Shown: piece after piece, positions 1 through 12,127 of the stretch
Numbering within the stretch: position 1 is the first letter of the stretch
Layout: every line of letters begins with the position of its first letter
From: Xanthostigma xanthostigma
Lineage: Eukaryota; Arthropoda; Insecta; Raphidioptera; Raphidiidae
Assembly: GCA_963575645.1 (NCBI GenBank)
Contig: OY754467.1
Span: forward strand, 9,734,001 to 9,798,000
Direction of reading: 5' to 3'
DNA length: 64,000 nucleotides
Program-made: the position numbers and the translations under genes
Notes under the pieces: generated by a model
The model's input: only the letters and a program-made list of their open reading frames with translations
Told to the model about the DNA's origin: nothing
Database searches by the model: none

Positions 1-39
1 GAAATGCGATGCTGTTTTCATATAATACCTATACAAATC

Positions 40-165
40 GCTATCGCGTTCCTATTGGTCCAGAAACTATGCAGTAATAAACATTACCGCACAGTTTCGG
101 CTCGCTACCGCGTTCCTATTGGTCCAGAAACTATGCAGTAATACATTATCGTACAGTTTCGGCTC
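40..165. repeat. Two-copy tandem repeat, period about 64 bp
   Basis: Two copies of a unit holding CGTTCCTATTGGTCCAGAAA and ending CAGTTTCGGCTC start at 40 and 104. They differ by a few bases and one short indel. No coding potential. Confidence 0.85.
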
Positions 166-805
166 ATTATGAGCGTCAACATGAAGTAATTTATTATTTC
201 TCCAAAATTTAGCAGGGCCCCGAAATTATATATTACTCACGCGTGTTGAATAAAAATAATTACTGTACTTTGTCGGTGTGTATTTTGATACAAAAAAGAG
301 AATTATGGGCTGGTTTCAGTAAGAATCTTCTATATTTGGAGCATCAAGAAGTAGTATACATAATACATATATGTATTTGTTATACTTATGTAATGTTACA
401 ACTTGCATATACCAAATAGATATTATACAGGGCTATTTATTTATTATAATACATTTCATTTAAAATTAAGAGATTATCACAGCTCTCCCAAAGCTATTTT
501 AAAGCTGAACGCGGTTCGCGTAAAGCCAAGAATCACACTACGGATTCTACAGGCGAAAAATTGAAAAAAAATTCTTGGAAAAAAAATTTGTAAATTACGT
601 AATTTTTTACACCTAGTTAAGGGGAGATATCCCCCTAGGAGCCGGAAAAGAAGGTCATTTTTGTGAATTTTTTCAAGGAAAACTATGTGAATTTTCGGAT
701 TTGGAGTTTTATTATCTAAAAGTATATACACATTCAGAAATATTATGTTTATTTTTTTTATTTAAAAATATCAAAAATTGACAAGATTATTGTGTGATCT
801 TTGGA
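166..805. other. AT-rich stretch, nothing identified
   Basis: An 84-codon open frame on the minus strand (477-731) resembles no family I know and lies in low-complexity sequence with homopolymer runs. I do not call it a gene. Confidence 0.5.
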
Positions 806-1035
806 GCGCCGTAAAAAGATCTGCGTAATCGGTACCCACTAACGTTTCTTCAAAAACCATCTAAAACAAAAAAAAAAATTGCACTCCGGGAGTGCCGGCA
901 AAAGTGAAAACTTGAATATTAACGTCTTACGAATTTTCGATCAGGTCACGTGTCCTGACGCGAGTTTAACATTTTTTACCCATTACAAACAAAAACTGTA
1001 CAACGCCGCTAAAGAAGTTTTCACTTCAAAAACAA
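806..1035. repeat. Dispersed repeat with GCACTCCGGGAGTGCCGGC core
   Basis: The core at about 881-899 is followed by a GTGAAAACTTGAATATTAACG stretch and ends GAAGTTTTCACTTCAAAAAC. From memory this is a common interspersed repeat in lepidopteran genomes; I cannot check that here. Only one copy is evident in this window. Confidence 0.5.
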
Positions 1036-1139
1036 AAATATTATTAAATTAGATACTATAATCTAGTACTTGTCATAGGATATTTTTTGTTGTTACTAAA
1101 TTTGAAGCTATAAAAATTTCAAAATACCTCAAGAACTTT

Positions 1140-1262
1140 TTTGCAAATAAGAATTCGCGAAGTTAAAAATTCACAGCTGGGCCAAGCCCCACTATCCTTC
1201 AGCCAAGTCTTCGATTTTGTATTCAGACCATACAAAAGTAGTGTTAAGTACACAAATTTTCA
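1140..1262. repeat. Dispersed repeat, inverted partner near 48.0 kb
   Basis: The segment with CCACTATCCTTCAGCCAAGT and CTTCGATTTTGTATTCAGAC recurs in reverse complement at about 47990-48115 with moderate divergence. The class is unknown. 1263-1648 holds nothing recognisable. Confidence 0.65.
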
Positions 1263-1649
1263 TGGTATCTCAAAAAAACGTACTCATAAGGCCTAGCACA
1301 CATGAAGAGCGTTCAACGCCTCTCATATAAACTAGGCCTTAGTCTCGGCTTGCAGCATTAATAATTAATCACCCGGTATATATTATAATGTTCATTGATA
1401 TTATGTATAAGGAGATTCAGTTAGGACTTGTCAAGTGTTTATTTTTGTATTTAAGATATCCAACTTGCTACTATATTTTACTCTTCAGTGCTATTCTTAT
1501 TGTAATTTCTTTTTTCCACTTATTTAAATATCTTGAAAGTTCCAACTAATACCCTAGTACTGGCATATTTTAAACTGGACTATACGTAGAAAACAATAGT
1601 CGATGCATACAGTATTATTTAGCTTTTTTACCACTGTTTATAATTGATT

Positions 1650-1920
1650 AAATAGCAAACCACTGAAAAGCAGAAAACAATTATTAACAAAATAATTCAA
1701 TTATAGTAAAAAAGCGTGAAGTGCTTGACATTAAATGTTAAAATTATTTCATTGGTAGCTATTTATAAAATTAGAGGTATAATTGGCACCCCACTCTTTT
1801 TTACTATAATTGAATTATGACGTATTTTGTTATTAATTAATTATTTTATACTTTTTTAGTTTGGTTTGCTATTAAAGCGTGTTTTTTAAGTTTCCTAAAC
1901 TATAATTTATTTTCTTAATT
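1650..1920. mobile_element. Small foldback MITE plus fragment of a hairpin family
   Basis: Arms of about 70 bp pair: AATAGCAAACCACTGAAAAG near 1652 with the reverse complement of TTTGGTTTGCTATT near 1863-1876. The inner arms are AATTCAATTATAGTAAAAAA and its complement. The flank 1876-1915 (AAAGCGTGTTTTTTAAG) matches the outer arm of the hairpins at 46.3 and 62.6 kb. Confidence 0.6.
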
Positions 1921-2034
1921 TTTAGTCTCAAAACGACATCAAAAGTAACTTTTTTCAAATTTTTGAAATTCAAATTTTTTTCAACATTTTTAAATTCAAT
2001 TTTTTTTCCAAATTTTTAAATTCAAACTTATTTT

Positions 2035-2115
2035 ATTGAAATAATTATATTGTCATCGGCCCTTGACACGTGTGCAAATTTTCAAGTTAATCAGACTTCT
2101 TGAAATTGGTGAAAA
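2035..2115 (-). repeat. Single unit of the 45.6-kb tandem repeat family
   Basis: Reverse complement matches the 45.6-46.2 kb array (AATTTTCACCAATTTC, AGTCTGATTAA, CATACGTATCAAGGACCGAT) with clear divergence. 2116-2591 holds no feature I can name. Confidence 0.6.
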
Positions 2116-2591
2116 TTACGCTGAAATATTCTTTTACATAATATATCATACCTACATACAGGTCAATCTAATATAAACTTTATACATTCGACATATTTGG
2201 TTAGAGGCTAGAGGCTAGAGGGGCTAACCGATTTGAATAATTTCAACACCGCTGAAATCAGAACGATATAATTTTGATACAATTTAAATCGGTGCAGTAG
2301 TTTTTAATAATCAAATACCAAGAAAAGGCCTATGGTTCCCTAAGGTTGCATTTTATGTGAACTTTTTGACTTACTTCGATGTACACACTGTAGAAATTCG
2401 GAAGCCTATTTTAGAAACATCCTGTATACATAATTTCATTTTAAATCAAAATTCCTCGTCATCGCGGCGCGTGTAATATTTAATAAAAAGAAAATGAATT
2501 TAATTTTTATGCAGAGATCAGTTCTAATTCATTTTTGTCACTTTTGTCTTCCTTCAATTTTGCACAGGTTTGTCGGTCAGTTTTTATAAAA

Positions 2592-3208
2592 TGTAACAAA
2601 ACTGTTCTAGTTCGTGGTGAAAATTATTTATTTACAATAATAAACGTTTTACAAAACAGTTAAACACACAAACGAAAAAGTACTTCTTTTATAACGCAAC
2701 GGAAACAAAACGACAGTTCTAAATAATAAAATAATAGAATAAGTAATGGAGAATACAAAGTTACTGTACAACTATGTACACAAGATTATTTAAAAGACAG
2801 GAACACACCAAAGTTTATTTAACACACTTATTTATTAACTATATACAGTTCTATTTATTACGTACAACACTATCATTTAAATAGTATTCATTTATTTATC
2901 TTAACAGTTGCCTCAGCACTGTTCACTGACTGTTAATTTATGCCGATTGTTCACACAATGTATATCACTGTCGTAGACTGCCTCCGTGGTCTGTCTCTCC
3001 ACTAAGCAATCCCGTGGTTTATATAGGCGTTGGATAGTTCTTTTCTTTGTTGCTTTCATTGTTGTTTGGAATTTGGCAAATGCCTATTGTTGGAACAACA
3101 ATCAAGACGATCGTTGTCTCCCACAACAATCGGTGTGTCTTTGTTAGAATGACAAGTCGATTATTGTCTCACGAACTTGTTTGCCGTATCAACGGGGAGT
3201 TTGTAACA
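2592..3208 (-). mobile_element. Solo-LTR-like fossil, copy 1
   Basis: Read on the minus strand this resembles an LTR: it starts TGTTAC, has a TATA box (CCTATATAAAC near 3018), AATAAA-type signals near its 3' part, and ends GAACAGTTTTGTTACA. Diverged relatives lie at 9012-9465 and 31567-31776 and share the TATA and terminal blocks. No internal coding region is attached. The superfamily cannot be told. It is an old, broken copy. Confidence 0.5.
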
Positions 3209-3374
3209 ATAAATTAATAACAAATTTAGCAGAATATCTTCCAAACTGAACTGGTCTTGGCCCAAAAACTCTCGCCTGAAAAAAAATCAATCATTTCATG
3301 GAGTTCCTTCTACTTTAAATTAATTGCAGATTTGAATGGTTAAAATTGATATTAATGTGTCGTTTTTGTTTCAG

Positions 3375-3492
3375 ATATGCCGTCACCGGCCTGTTCCTTA
3401 ATTAAATACTCCGGTTGGAAAGAAATAACTCACACGGATATAGGTGTATGGACAGTTCTTGAATTCACGCCATCTTTCGTCACGAAAATGAG
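3375..3492 (+). CDS. Exon of an unrecognised host gene (118 bp)
   Basis: A pyrimidine-rich tract ending TTTTTGTTTCAG precedes the block and GTAAGTC follows it, so both splice sites look good. Of the three plus-strand frames only one is open throughout: two bases, 38 codons beginning MPSPACSLIKYSGWK and ending TPSFVTKM, then two bases (AG). Base composition is visibly less AT-rich than the flanks, and the block does not recur in the window. The leftover AG joins the first G of the exon at 49096 to give an Arg codon, and the frame stays open. The ATG at 3377 could be the real start, if the preceding exon is 5' UTR, or an internal Met. I recognise no domain. This is the best candidate for host coding sequence here; the splice and frame evidence is seen, the expression is inferred. 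Confidence 0.5.
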
Positions 3493-3916
3493 GTAAGTCT
3501 TTTCTATAAAATGCATGGGTATGTAAATAATGTATGTGGCTATCATCTATAAAATTCTTCATATGTTTTTTTGGACGGATTTAACCTAAAAACTATTTGA
3601 CGAATTGTGATTAAACTTTTTTGAAATGTTTCCAATGGTTCCAGAAATGCTATAGGCTTTGTTTTATTTCACAATTTAATCACAAAGTTAATTTATTAAA
3701 TACATTTATTTTTTGACGTATACTTCTATGTACACGGCTATATAAAATCGTAACCGGTATTGCCTCTTTTCCTGCGACTGTGATATATATAAACCGTGAA
3801 CAGCCAGTCGACTTTTAGCCGGAATTTCTTTTTAATAGTTTGCGTGTGTGAGCCCAACAAGTCTCGACAGATTTAAACAAAATTTGGTCCACGTATTGGA
3901 ATCCGTCACCGCACGA

Positions 3917-4330
3917 AGCCTATTTAAAATGGGTCCATTCGGGCCATTTTAAAGGTGATATTTGTAGGCTAAATGTTTGGGCTAAAAAATGCCGAAAAAA
4001 TTTGTTTCAAATTTGAAATTTAGCCCTTTAGTAATTTTTAAATCGTGCTGCTAAACTTTTAATAAAATCGGCCCGATAGGACCGGACTTACAAATTTTAT
4101 GAAAGCGCTAATTTAAGGATACGGATTAACATACTGAAAGATGTATTTAATTGGGCGCCGACGTTGTATTGATAATAATATTGAAATTAAGAAAGAAATA
4201 TTATTTTAAAGGTTGTATTATGGGTATTTTTTTTATTTAGTCCAAAAACAAACTTAAGTTCACTTAATAAAGCCACAATGCCTGTATTAGAAAATACCCT
4301 ATATTGTCGGTAGGGTTTTGGGCACTGCGA
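3917..4330. repeat. Dispersed repeat X, copy 1
   Basis: Runs from AAGCCTATTTAAAATGGG to TGTCGGTAGGGTTTTGGGCA. An inverted copy occupies about 10120-10531, where it interrupts another repeat (Rep1), so X behaves as a mobile unit of about 410 bp. No protein or terminal inverted repeat was found. 4331-4759 holds nothing named. Confidence 0.6.
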
Positions 4331-4759
4331 CCAAGTTTTATAAATCCATCACTGTCTGCATGCAAAAGAACTGCTTGATAACTGCGACCCCACTGTACTT
4401 ATCTACAAGATCTATGTATCTGTATTGGAAGAAAGCTTTAATGTTACTTTGAATGGCGATATTTATTACAGACAAACATTTCTTATTTGCTTTAATCATA
4501 CTAATTGCTGTATTAATTTACCGATATGACTATAACTATTGACATTGCTTTCACCACGTATTCCTTACGAATTCGAAACTCTGATAAATTAATTTTCCGT
4601 GCATCAATATTCTAATCCCATTATTTTCGCGACTAGAACAGTTCGTATCTGGAGATTTCTTATGAAACGTTTTTAATGAAATTAACCGTATCGTAAAAGG
4701 AAGAACGTAACTATTTTGAATGAATGAATAAAAAAGTTAGGGGTTAATGGTTATGGCTT

Positions 4760-5008
4760 AATAGCCCGTTAATGCACGTCATCCTAAAAGTTTTTGTCGG
4801 ACAGACAAATTTTGAATTACATTTTACAACATTTTTCATTGATGCTCCGCTCCTATTGGTCGTAGCGTGATATTAAATAGCCTATAGCCTTCCTCAATAA
4901 ATGGACTATCCAACAAATTTTTTTTTTTAATTCGAACCAGTAGTTCCTGAGATTAGCGTGTTCAACCATACAAACAAACAAACTCTTCAGCTTTATACAT
5001 TAGTATTG
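4760..5008 (-). mobile_element. Helitron family A, 5' part
   Basis: On the minus strand it begins TACTAATGTATAAAGCTGAA and follows the family through the AATCTCAGGAACTACTGGTT block and the CCAATAGGAGCGGAGCATCA block. The 3' half with CTAG is missing. Sequence past the second block resembles the subfamily at 55.2 kb that carries a tRNA-like module, but the module is absent here. Confidence 0.75.
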
Positions 5009-6154
5009 GTACAAAAAAATATAAACAGAAAAAAGTGGTGAAAACTGAAAATTCGCTCTAGGAATCTTTAAAACTGTTCAATTACAGATAAAGTTACGAT
5101 TTTATTTATTTGAATTAATTGAGCTAACGTCTGTATAATTCATTAAAAAACAACTCTCACAGTAATGTAGATTTTGTAATCCGTTACTGTATATACAGAC
5201 ACCAGACAACCATACAATATTATATGTAAAATATATTCGTAAACAAATTCTTCAGCTTTATAATATATCAATATCGAGTATAGATAATGCCGATAATAAG
5301 TAGTAGCATTTCTGCGAAACAAATACGATATTTTGATGTTGTTGATGAGCTGATATCAACACCTTGTTGTTTTTGTCACCCTTACTTCCCCTTTTCTCAC
5401 AAAGCATCTGCCCTCGCCAGGGCTGTAGCTTACCACTAAAAAACATTTGATACTCTTTTTAACCGACTTAAGAAAAGAGGTTATCAATTCGTCACGTATA
5501 TATTTTTTGTTTGTTCAGCTTTCATTATTTTCGAAAGGTTAACCAATTTTTAAGAAACGTCGACGCTATATTTTGTTCAGAATGTTTTTCATACAAATTT
5601 TTAAATATATGTTATCTAATATCTCCAGCATTTGTGAACCAAGTTTGATGATTTATTTTCAGTTTGATACGACATATTACTTTCTGAGTGGTCTCATATA
5701 AATTTTACTTAAATCGGTTCAGCAGTTTTTTTTCTTTTAGCATTGAAATATTAAGAAAGGTCGTTAATAACGTGCAAATTATGTATTGCAAAGCCAGTAA
5801 GAAGTAAAAAATAAAAGTGATTTTAAAAAATTTTAGCCTCGTACAATAAATATCCTACTAAAATTCGAAAAATATAAAAGTTTTGAAGTCGACGCTAATT
5901 TAATTAAAATAATATATCTACAGATACATAAATAAGTAACATTACTTAAATTGGCGCTGACCCCAAAACTTTAAAATTTTACGCTTTGAGTGCCTTTTTT
6001 AAGGAGATTCATTTTTTAAAGTTTTTTTGTCATCTTACTTCCGCTTTTCTCACAAAGCAACTATTCTTGCCAGGGTTGTAGCTTACCAGTAAAAACATTG
6101 TGATGTTCTTTTGGTTAATGTTTTGCAAAAAAAAAAAATGAACATGCTTATATA
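5009..6154. other. Repeat fragments, no gene
   Basis: A block with CTTTTCTCACAAAGCA and CAGGGCTGTAGCTTACCA (about 5375-5450) recurs in the same orientation at about 6028-6105. From 5457 a TTTAACCGACTTAAGAAAAG segment begins that matches a repeat type I associate with Lepidoptera; its extent is unclear, perhaps to 5760. Confidence 0.55.
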
Positions 6155-7403
6155 GTTAAGGCCGCGGTGAAAAAAGTGCCTTGCAACTCCCAAACGGATG
6201 AGAAGCACGTTTTTGTATAGTTCGAGTGTCGTTCTCGAAATCCGTGTTGTCGAGTAGGGGTCTGACGTTCGGCGTTGAGCGGCTATAGTATTTTTTCCGA
6301 ATTTTGCCCAGCGGTTCCAAAAATCATTTCCCAAACGGATGAAAATTACTGGAGGGCATCTACGCAAACCCCCAATTACCGGAAAAATATTTTCATCCGA
6401 TTTGATCCTTGCCGTAGCCTGCAGTACAATTAAATGGACCCAGACTCCGAAATGAAAAAAATCATCAGCCGCATGCATGCAACCGGACTGATATGAATGG
6501 TTATTATTTATGTTATTAGAAAAAAAAGTTTTCATCCAAAATGCGCCTGGCTAAACTATGCCAAATAACAAAAAACCCCGCCAGCGCGCGTGATTTTGAT
6601 CCCGGAGTTCTCCGTAAATTTTCTACGAAATTTAGATGGAAGTTTCATAAACTTCTTTTTCTCTGGTTTAAAAATATTTTTAAAAAATTATATGCTCCCG
6701 AGTGGCGGTGAAATAGTGAGTGACTATTCAATGGTAAGTAAATATTTTTTAGGACAATAATACACAATTTGATTGTAATCGGCCTTTCCACATTAAAGAT
6801 TGAACATTCAGATCCTGCAGTTTCCCGTGATAATGAATATATCGGAGCATTATTATGGATGATCTGGACTTGACCGCAACAAATTTGGATGAAAATAATT
6901 TTTCGATGTTCTGTAGGTGTGAACCTGTGGGCAAATTTTCATCCATTTTGGAATTACTTTATCAAATTTGGCCCATTTAAATTTTTGAAAATTGTTACAA
7001 AGCGATCGCGATACATAGAGCAAAAAAAATTTTTTTACATATTCTCAGACACGAACTATATCTCCCTGCCAAATTTCAAGTTCAAATGAAGAAATTTTTT
7101 CCCCCCCTTTTTTCCATTTTTTTAGAGCTTCTGGAAGAGCTCTTTGCAAATATCAAATCGGATGAAAATATTTTTCCGGTAATTGGGGGTTTGCGTAGAT
7201 GCCCTCCAGTAATTTTCATCCGTTTGGGAAATGATTTTTGGAACCGCTGGGCAAAATTCGGAAAAAATACTATAGCCGCTCAACGCCGAACGCCAGACCC
7301 CTACTCGACAACACGGATTTCGAGAACGACACTCGAACTATACAAAAACGTGCTTCTCATCCGTTTGGGAGTTGCAAGGCACTTTTGTCACCGCGGCCCT
7401 AAC
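6155..7403. mobile_element. DNA transposon with long terminal inverted repeats, TA-flanked
   Basis: The ends are GTTAAGGCCGCGGTGA and the complement GTTAGGGCCGCGGTGA, each next to TA. The inverted arms are about 255 bp (6160-6420 and 7146-7398) and nearly identical, so this copy is young. The middle, about 720 bp, has no transposase. The arms produce matching open frames on opposite strands (6083-6535 minus, 7086-7406 plus), which are repeat artefacts rather than genes. A TA duplication fits Tc1/mariner-like or other TA-targeting superfamilies; the termini are not ones I can assign. Confidence 0.75.
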
Positions 7404-7428
7404 TAATATGAAAGCTCTGGAGAACTAA

Positions 7429-7532
7429 ACGTTTTCTTCTATAACGTTTAAAAGCGTGGGGCACTCACAGTACCTATATTTTATTTAATTCGCCGAGTTC
7501 TCCACGCTTTTAAACGTTATAGAAGAAAACGC
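7429..7532. repeat. Inverted repeat, arms about 31 bp
   Basis: Arms AACGTTTTCTTCTATAACGT (7429) and its complement ending 7532 extend to AAGCGTGG, with a 42-bp loop. No known RNA structure. Confidence 0.75.
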
Positions 7533-7575
7533 ATATTATTTTCTATTTTTTTAGTGCGTCGATATAAGCGTGTTA

Positions 7576-7945
7576 AACCTGAAATAATATTAATAACGAA
7601 ATCACTGAAGACGTAGTACGGATTATCTATATCACTGATACTGAACTGATACGGCACGGATGCGGCACTGATGTTCCGTTTTGTCTTTAGAGATATGCAG
7701 AACCGTATGGTTAAGAGTGCAATTTATATTATTGCAACACTTTTCACTGAACGTGAAATAATATTGTTAACGAAATCACTGAAGACGTTGTACGGATTAT
7801 CTATATCAATTTATAAAATAAATTTGAATATCACTGATGTAGAACGGACGTTACTGATACTGAACTGACACGGCACGGATGCGGTACTTATGTTCCGTGT
7901 TCTCTGTAGAGATATACAGAACCGTAAAAATGGTTAAGAGTGCAT
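7576..7945. repeat. Two-copy tandem duplication
   Basis: The segment from TGAAATAATATTAATAACGA to ATGGTTAAGAGTGCA is repeated with small indels, second copy from about 7752. The 65-codon frame inside it is a shadow. 7946-8275 has only a short fragment (about 8214-8240) matching the end of Rep1. Confidence 0.75.
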
Positions 7946-8275
7946 CCCTGTTTCTCGCAACATTAAACTATTTTCTATTGGTTGTAAAATACGTACGAAG
8001 CACGTATGGATGCATTTTCTATGGAAGTGATGTAATGCTTTGAAGTTATATACTTACATAATATAAACATGTTGTTTTTGTCATATTTATTTTCACTTCA
8101 GTTTCAATCAAACGTACGTTCGAAAACACAAATAAGTTTTTCATAAAGACTGTCAGGGAAAATCGTTCTTTGACTGCTAAAATGTACACTGAAAAAAATT
8201 CTTATTTTCTTAGGCTTCTTATACTGGAATGGTAATAAACAGAAAAGTTTAAAAACGCCACCGCTAATAAACTAA

Positions 8276-8895
8276 AGCGCGGGTCAAACTAGGCTGCTTG
8301 TCAGCCGCTGTTGATCAGCGGCGGGCAGCCCGGTCACACTACGGCCTCTACTCACTAGTCTACCGCGTGTAGTGGCTGCCAATCCGGTCACTACATCGTC
8401 GACCATAAACCACGTGGCACGTGATGGTTTACTCGCCTATAATGCACTGCTTCAGTCAAGCGCGGGTCACACTAGGCTGCTTGTCAGCCGCTGCTGATGA
8501 GCGGCGGACAGTAGCACCAGCAAGCAGCGGCGGGCAGCTCGGTCACACCACGGCTGCTACTCGCTAGTCTACCGCGAGTAGTGGCTGCCAATCCGGTCAC
8601 TACATCATCGAGCATAAACCACGTGGTACGTGATGGTTTACTCGCCTATGATGCACTGCTTCGGTCAGACTGCGCTGCTCACTGGTTTAGCGGCTGCGAG
8701 TGAGTCACGTGACCTGCTAGTCGCCGCTGCCTGGCTACCAAAATAGAACATGTCTAATTTCACCAGCCGCTGATAAATACTCGCCGGCTGGCGGCGCCAG
8801 CGGCGAATTTTATGCTCACACCAAGCTGATTGATGGCTGGACAGTAGCGGCTTCCACAACTCGCGGCTGGCAACCAGCCTAGTGTGACCCGCGCT
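8276..8895. mobile_element. PIF/Harbinger-like MITE with internal duplication
   Basis: The ends are AGCGCGGGTCAAACTAGGCT and complement AGCGCGGGTCACACTAGGCT, flanked on both sides by TAA, the 3-bp duplication typical of PIF/Harbinger. The 5' part is duplicated in tandem (8276 and about 8458), with the TIR repeated inside. It is GC-rich compared with its surroundings. No transposase. The 64-codon frame at 8665-8859 is not a gene. Confidence 0.7.
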
Positions 8896-9011
8896 TAAAT
8901 GAGATACAAAGGAAGGAGTGGTCGCAATGGATTCAACGTGATTTTTACCTGACTACTGCGTATCTAAAAAGAGGGGTTATAATTTTAGCAGTACCTATGT
9001 TATGCATGTAT

Positions 9012-9465
9012 TGCAACGAAACTGTTCTTTGTTGGTGGTGAAAATATTTATTAAAAAACAAAATTAAAAGCACTTCTCTACAATAATGCATAAATTAAAT
9101 AAAATAAGTATCGGAAAAACAAACGAATTCTAAGCAATAATGACAACACTAAATTACTATGTACACAGAATATTTATTTCACAGGAACACACAAATTTAT
9201 GTAGAGCGCTTATTTATTATCTATTTACACAGTTCACTATTTATCTCATAGATGCCAGTATATTTATGTAACGTTATTTATGTCGTTAGCGCGCTGCTCA
9301 CTGTTAACTCACTGACTGCCTCACTGTCACTGCAGCTCCGCTTATATAGGTTCTTCAGTCGCATTCTTGAACATTCTCGGCATTCCAGTACGCGGTTCCG
9401 ACAACAGTGTGCGTATTGTTGTCTACCTGCAGGGGCGTCTCGGTACAGTATGTACTATGTCAACA
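9012..9465 (-). mobile_element. Solo-LTR-like fossil, copy 2
   Basis: Minus-strand relative of the copy at 2592: TATA box (CCTATATAAGC near 9343), AATAAATA signals, and terminus CAAAGAACAGTTTCGTTGCA. Length differs by internal indels. The 75-codon frame at 9252-9479 is a by-product. 9466-9868 holds a poly-G run (9543-9554) and nothing else. Confidence 0.5.
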
Positions 9466-9868
9466 GATGTCAACATTGATATAATAAAATTGTCAAGTAA
9501 AAACGGATATCCTTAATTTTTATTTAGTGGAACGACTAAATTGGGGGGGGGGGAGGTTAAACAGCAATAGGTACTGTAAAGATCGCGACTATATTCTCAA
9601 GCTCAGCTTTTTCTATCACTAATGACGTCCTCAAAAGAAACAACGATATCATATCGGGACTATAAAAACATAAAATACATTTTAGGAACTAATTCGTATT
9701 GATCAATCACTATTAAATCGTAAAAAAACATTGGCTGTTGCAACTCAATCACAATATAATGGTATCTATCATTAGGTCTTCATAAATACAGGGTCAGGCA
9801 ATATAACTGAACCAATTGGGTAGGTACATGTAATAGGCTTCAAATCTTTGATTAACGTCTGAATAGAA

Positions 9869-10022
9869 CTCTTCAAATAAATAAAATTGTCGACCAATTT
9901 TTCTCAGACCAATATATTGACAAAAAATAAAAAAATAACAAATCAATATAACACAAGATGACGTTTTTTTTTGTCAATATATTGGTCTGAGAAAAATTGG
10001 TCGACAATTTTATTTATTTGAA
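9869..10022. mobile_element. Penelope-like terminal fragments in inverted arrangement
   Basis: AAATAAATAAAATTGTCGAC followed by the 3'-terminal block occurs at about 9878-9922, and its inverted copy at about 9974-10020, head to head, around a short piece of the GATGACGTTT region. This matches the ends of the 37.5-38.3 kb element. It is a broken fossil. Confidence 0.7.
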
Positions 10023-10034
10023 CATGTAATAGGC

Positions 10035-10720
10035 GTTCAAAAAATCCAGCTCATGGGGCGACAGGGCCAATTCTAATTTCAAAAATATTGACATTTGACA
10101 TATTATAAAAACTCGGGTAGCAGTGCCAAACCCTGCCGACAATATACTGTATTTAGGCTTTATTATGTGAACTTAACTTTTTTGATTTTGGACAAAATAA
10201 AACATTTAACCCCTTAATATAGCCCTTAAAATAATATTTTGTTTTCCTAAGTTCAATATCCTTGTCAATTTTCCAAATTAAATTCACCCTTCACTAAGTA
10301 AATCCATATCTACAAACTAACGTTTTCGTAAAATTTTTAAGTTCGCTCCTGTCGGACCGATTTTAATAAAATTTTGACAACTTATTTCTATCTTTAATAA
10401 TGAGTTACATTTCAATTTTGAAACGGGTCTGAGAATTTTTTCGGTATTTTTGAGCTCAAAAACTTTTTTCAACCCCGAAATATCACCCTTAAAATGGCCC
10501 GATTACGCCCAATTTAAATAGGCTTACTAATTATGATACTTGCTATTCGTTAGTATGTCAAGATTAACCAAAGCATGTTTATCAGCTACTTAACTAATTT
10601 ATTTCGGACAGACCTACAGAACGAAAGAACAGCTGATTTTTTTTAATTTTTAAAATATTTTACCGATACTATAAAGCTTAGAAACAAACTTTTAATTCAA
10701 AATTTTAATAATTTTCGTGT
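10035..10720 (+). repeat. Rep1 copy interrupted by repeat X
   Basis: The left part (TCCAGCTCATGGGGCGACAG) and right part (from about 10530, including ACAGACCTACAGAACGAAAG) match Rep1 at 13.4 kb. Between them 10120-10531 is repeat X in inverse orientation. 10721-11279 holds nothing recognised. Confidence 0.6.
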
Positions 10721-11279
10721 ACTGATACAGTACAAGTATACCTTCTTTAAAAATTTCAAAATTGACACGCAAATCTAGATATAAAACTAGAAGTTGTATC
10801 AGATTAAATTTTTTATTCTTTATTATTTGCTCATGCTTTTTCAGATTTTTAATTTGTTAATCAAATAAGTAATAATTTTTCGGTTTTATTAAAAATTGAG
10901 ACATAATACTGCCGGACTCTGTATACTCAGATATCTATACTGCGGTATTGTGTCTATACTATAACGGTACATAGTCCTACATTTCTGTTACGCTTTCTCT
11001 ATGAGCGCTGCAGAACAATCAAAATCTTACGTACTTCATAATTTTAGAATGAAAAATATTGTCCATATTGAATAATAAATGTTAGAAAAGAGTGTTATAG
11101 TTATGCAATCAACGCTAAATTTTAACAGTCCGTAATTTTTCATGCTCTTTAACATTGTGTCAAATGAACATTTTTTCAAATAACTGTAATAATAATTAAA
11201 CGAAACCTTTTATCGCAATTTTTATACCCAGTTATAAGTAGTTATAGTGTTTATGTTTTGCACTGAAGAAAACATAGTG

Positions 11280-11540
11280 AGTGTAAAATTATTATTTGTA
11301 AAAATGTATAAAAACTATAGTATTCGACGTTAACTGCCACGAAAACTATTAGCGCCGCTAGCGGGAAATAGAGCGGGATTGAACTGCCTTGTTATCATTG
11401 TTATAAAACGCGAAGCTTCTTAATAAGCGATATGGTAGAGAGCGCGACGAAAAGGACATCGTATTTATTGCTTATTTAGTCCACAGCTCACGCTGCGATC
11501 GATTCGGTTGTCCTCACTAGTCTATTGACTTTCAGTTCTC
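11280..11540. other. Unassigned, short match to 28.95 kb
   Basis: The block with TTAGCGCCGCTAGCGGGAAA (about 11350) recurs as CTAGCGCCGCTAGTGGGTAA near 28950. Too short to classify. Confidence 0.5.
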
Positions 11541-11544
11541 ATTC

Positions 11545-12127
11545 ATGGTGTCATTCCATTCGGAATGACATCTAGAAACTCTAGAAAACAATTGAAGTGG
11601 GGGACGAAAAAATTGCAATAGTTACAAACATTTTGGAAAAAAGAGTGGTTTGGTTTTTAGCGAATATCTCAAAAACTATTGCAGATATCTGAAATTACAA
11701 AAAATATTCTGAAAGAGCAGGAAATTTCCTACAAAAAAGTCTCATCTCCCTGAGCTCTACTACCAATATTTCTAATATTAATTTAGAAGTGAATATAGAG
11801 CTAAAATATTTTTTTTTACTATTTATTATATAATTTCCAATGTTTTCGTGTCTTTTAGCTTAACGTGTAAAAAATATAAAAAAAATATTTTTTTTCACCT
11901 TTAAATTAAAATTAGAAATATTGGTGTTAGAGTTCCGGGAGATGGGACTTTTTTGTAGGAAATTTCTTGCTCTTTCAGAATATTTTTTGTGATTTCAGAT
12001 ATCTGTAATAGTTTTTGAGGTATTCGCAAAACACCAAATCCCTTTTTTTCTTTCGCAATTTTTTCGTCCCGCACTTCAATTTTTTCAAAAAGTTTCTAGA
12101 TGTCATTCCGAATCGAATGACAACATG
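11545..12127. mobile_element. Palindromic foldback MITE, arms about 240 bp
   Basis: Arms 11548-11790 and 11880-12123 are complementary with moderate divergence; the ends carry TGTCATTCCATTCGGAATGA, itself palindromic. Pieces of the same family lie at 59854-59905 and 60520-60620. No coding frame. Confidence 0.75.

Noticed and set aside
6083-7406. 150- and 106-codon open frames with nearly the same protein
   Set aside because: They are the two inverted arms of one transposon read on opposite strands; no transposase or host domain is visible.
8665-8859. GC-rich 64-codon frame
   Set aside because: Entirely inside a MITE with inverted ends.
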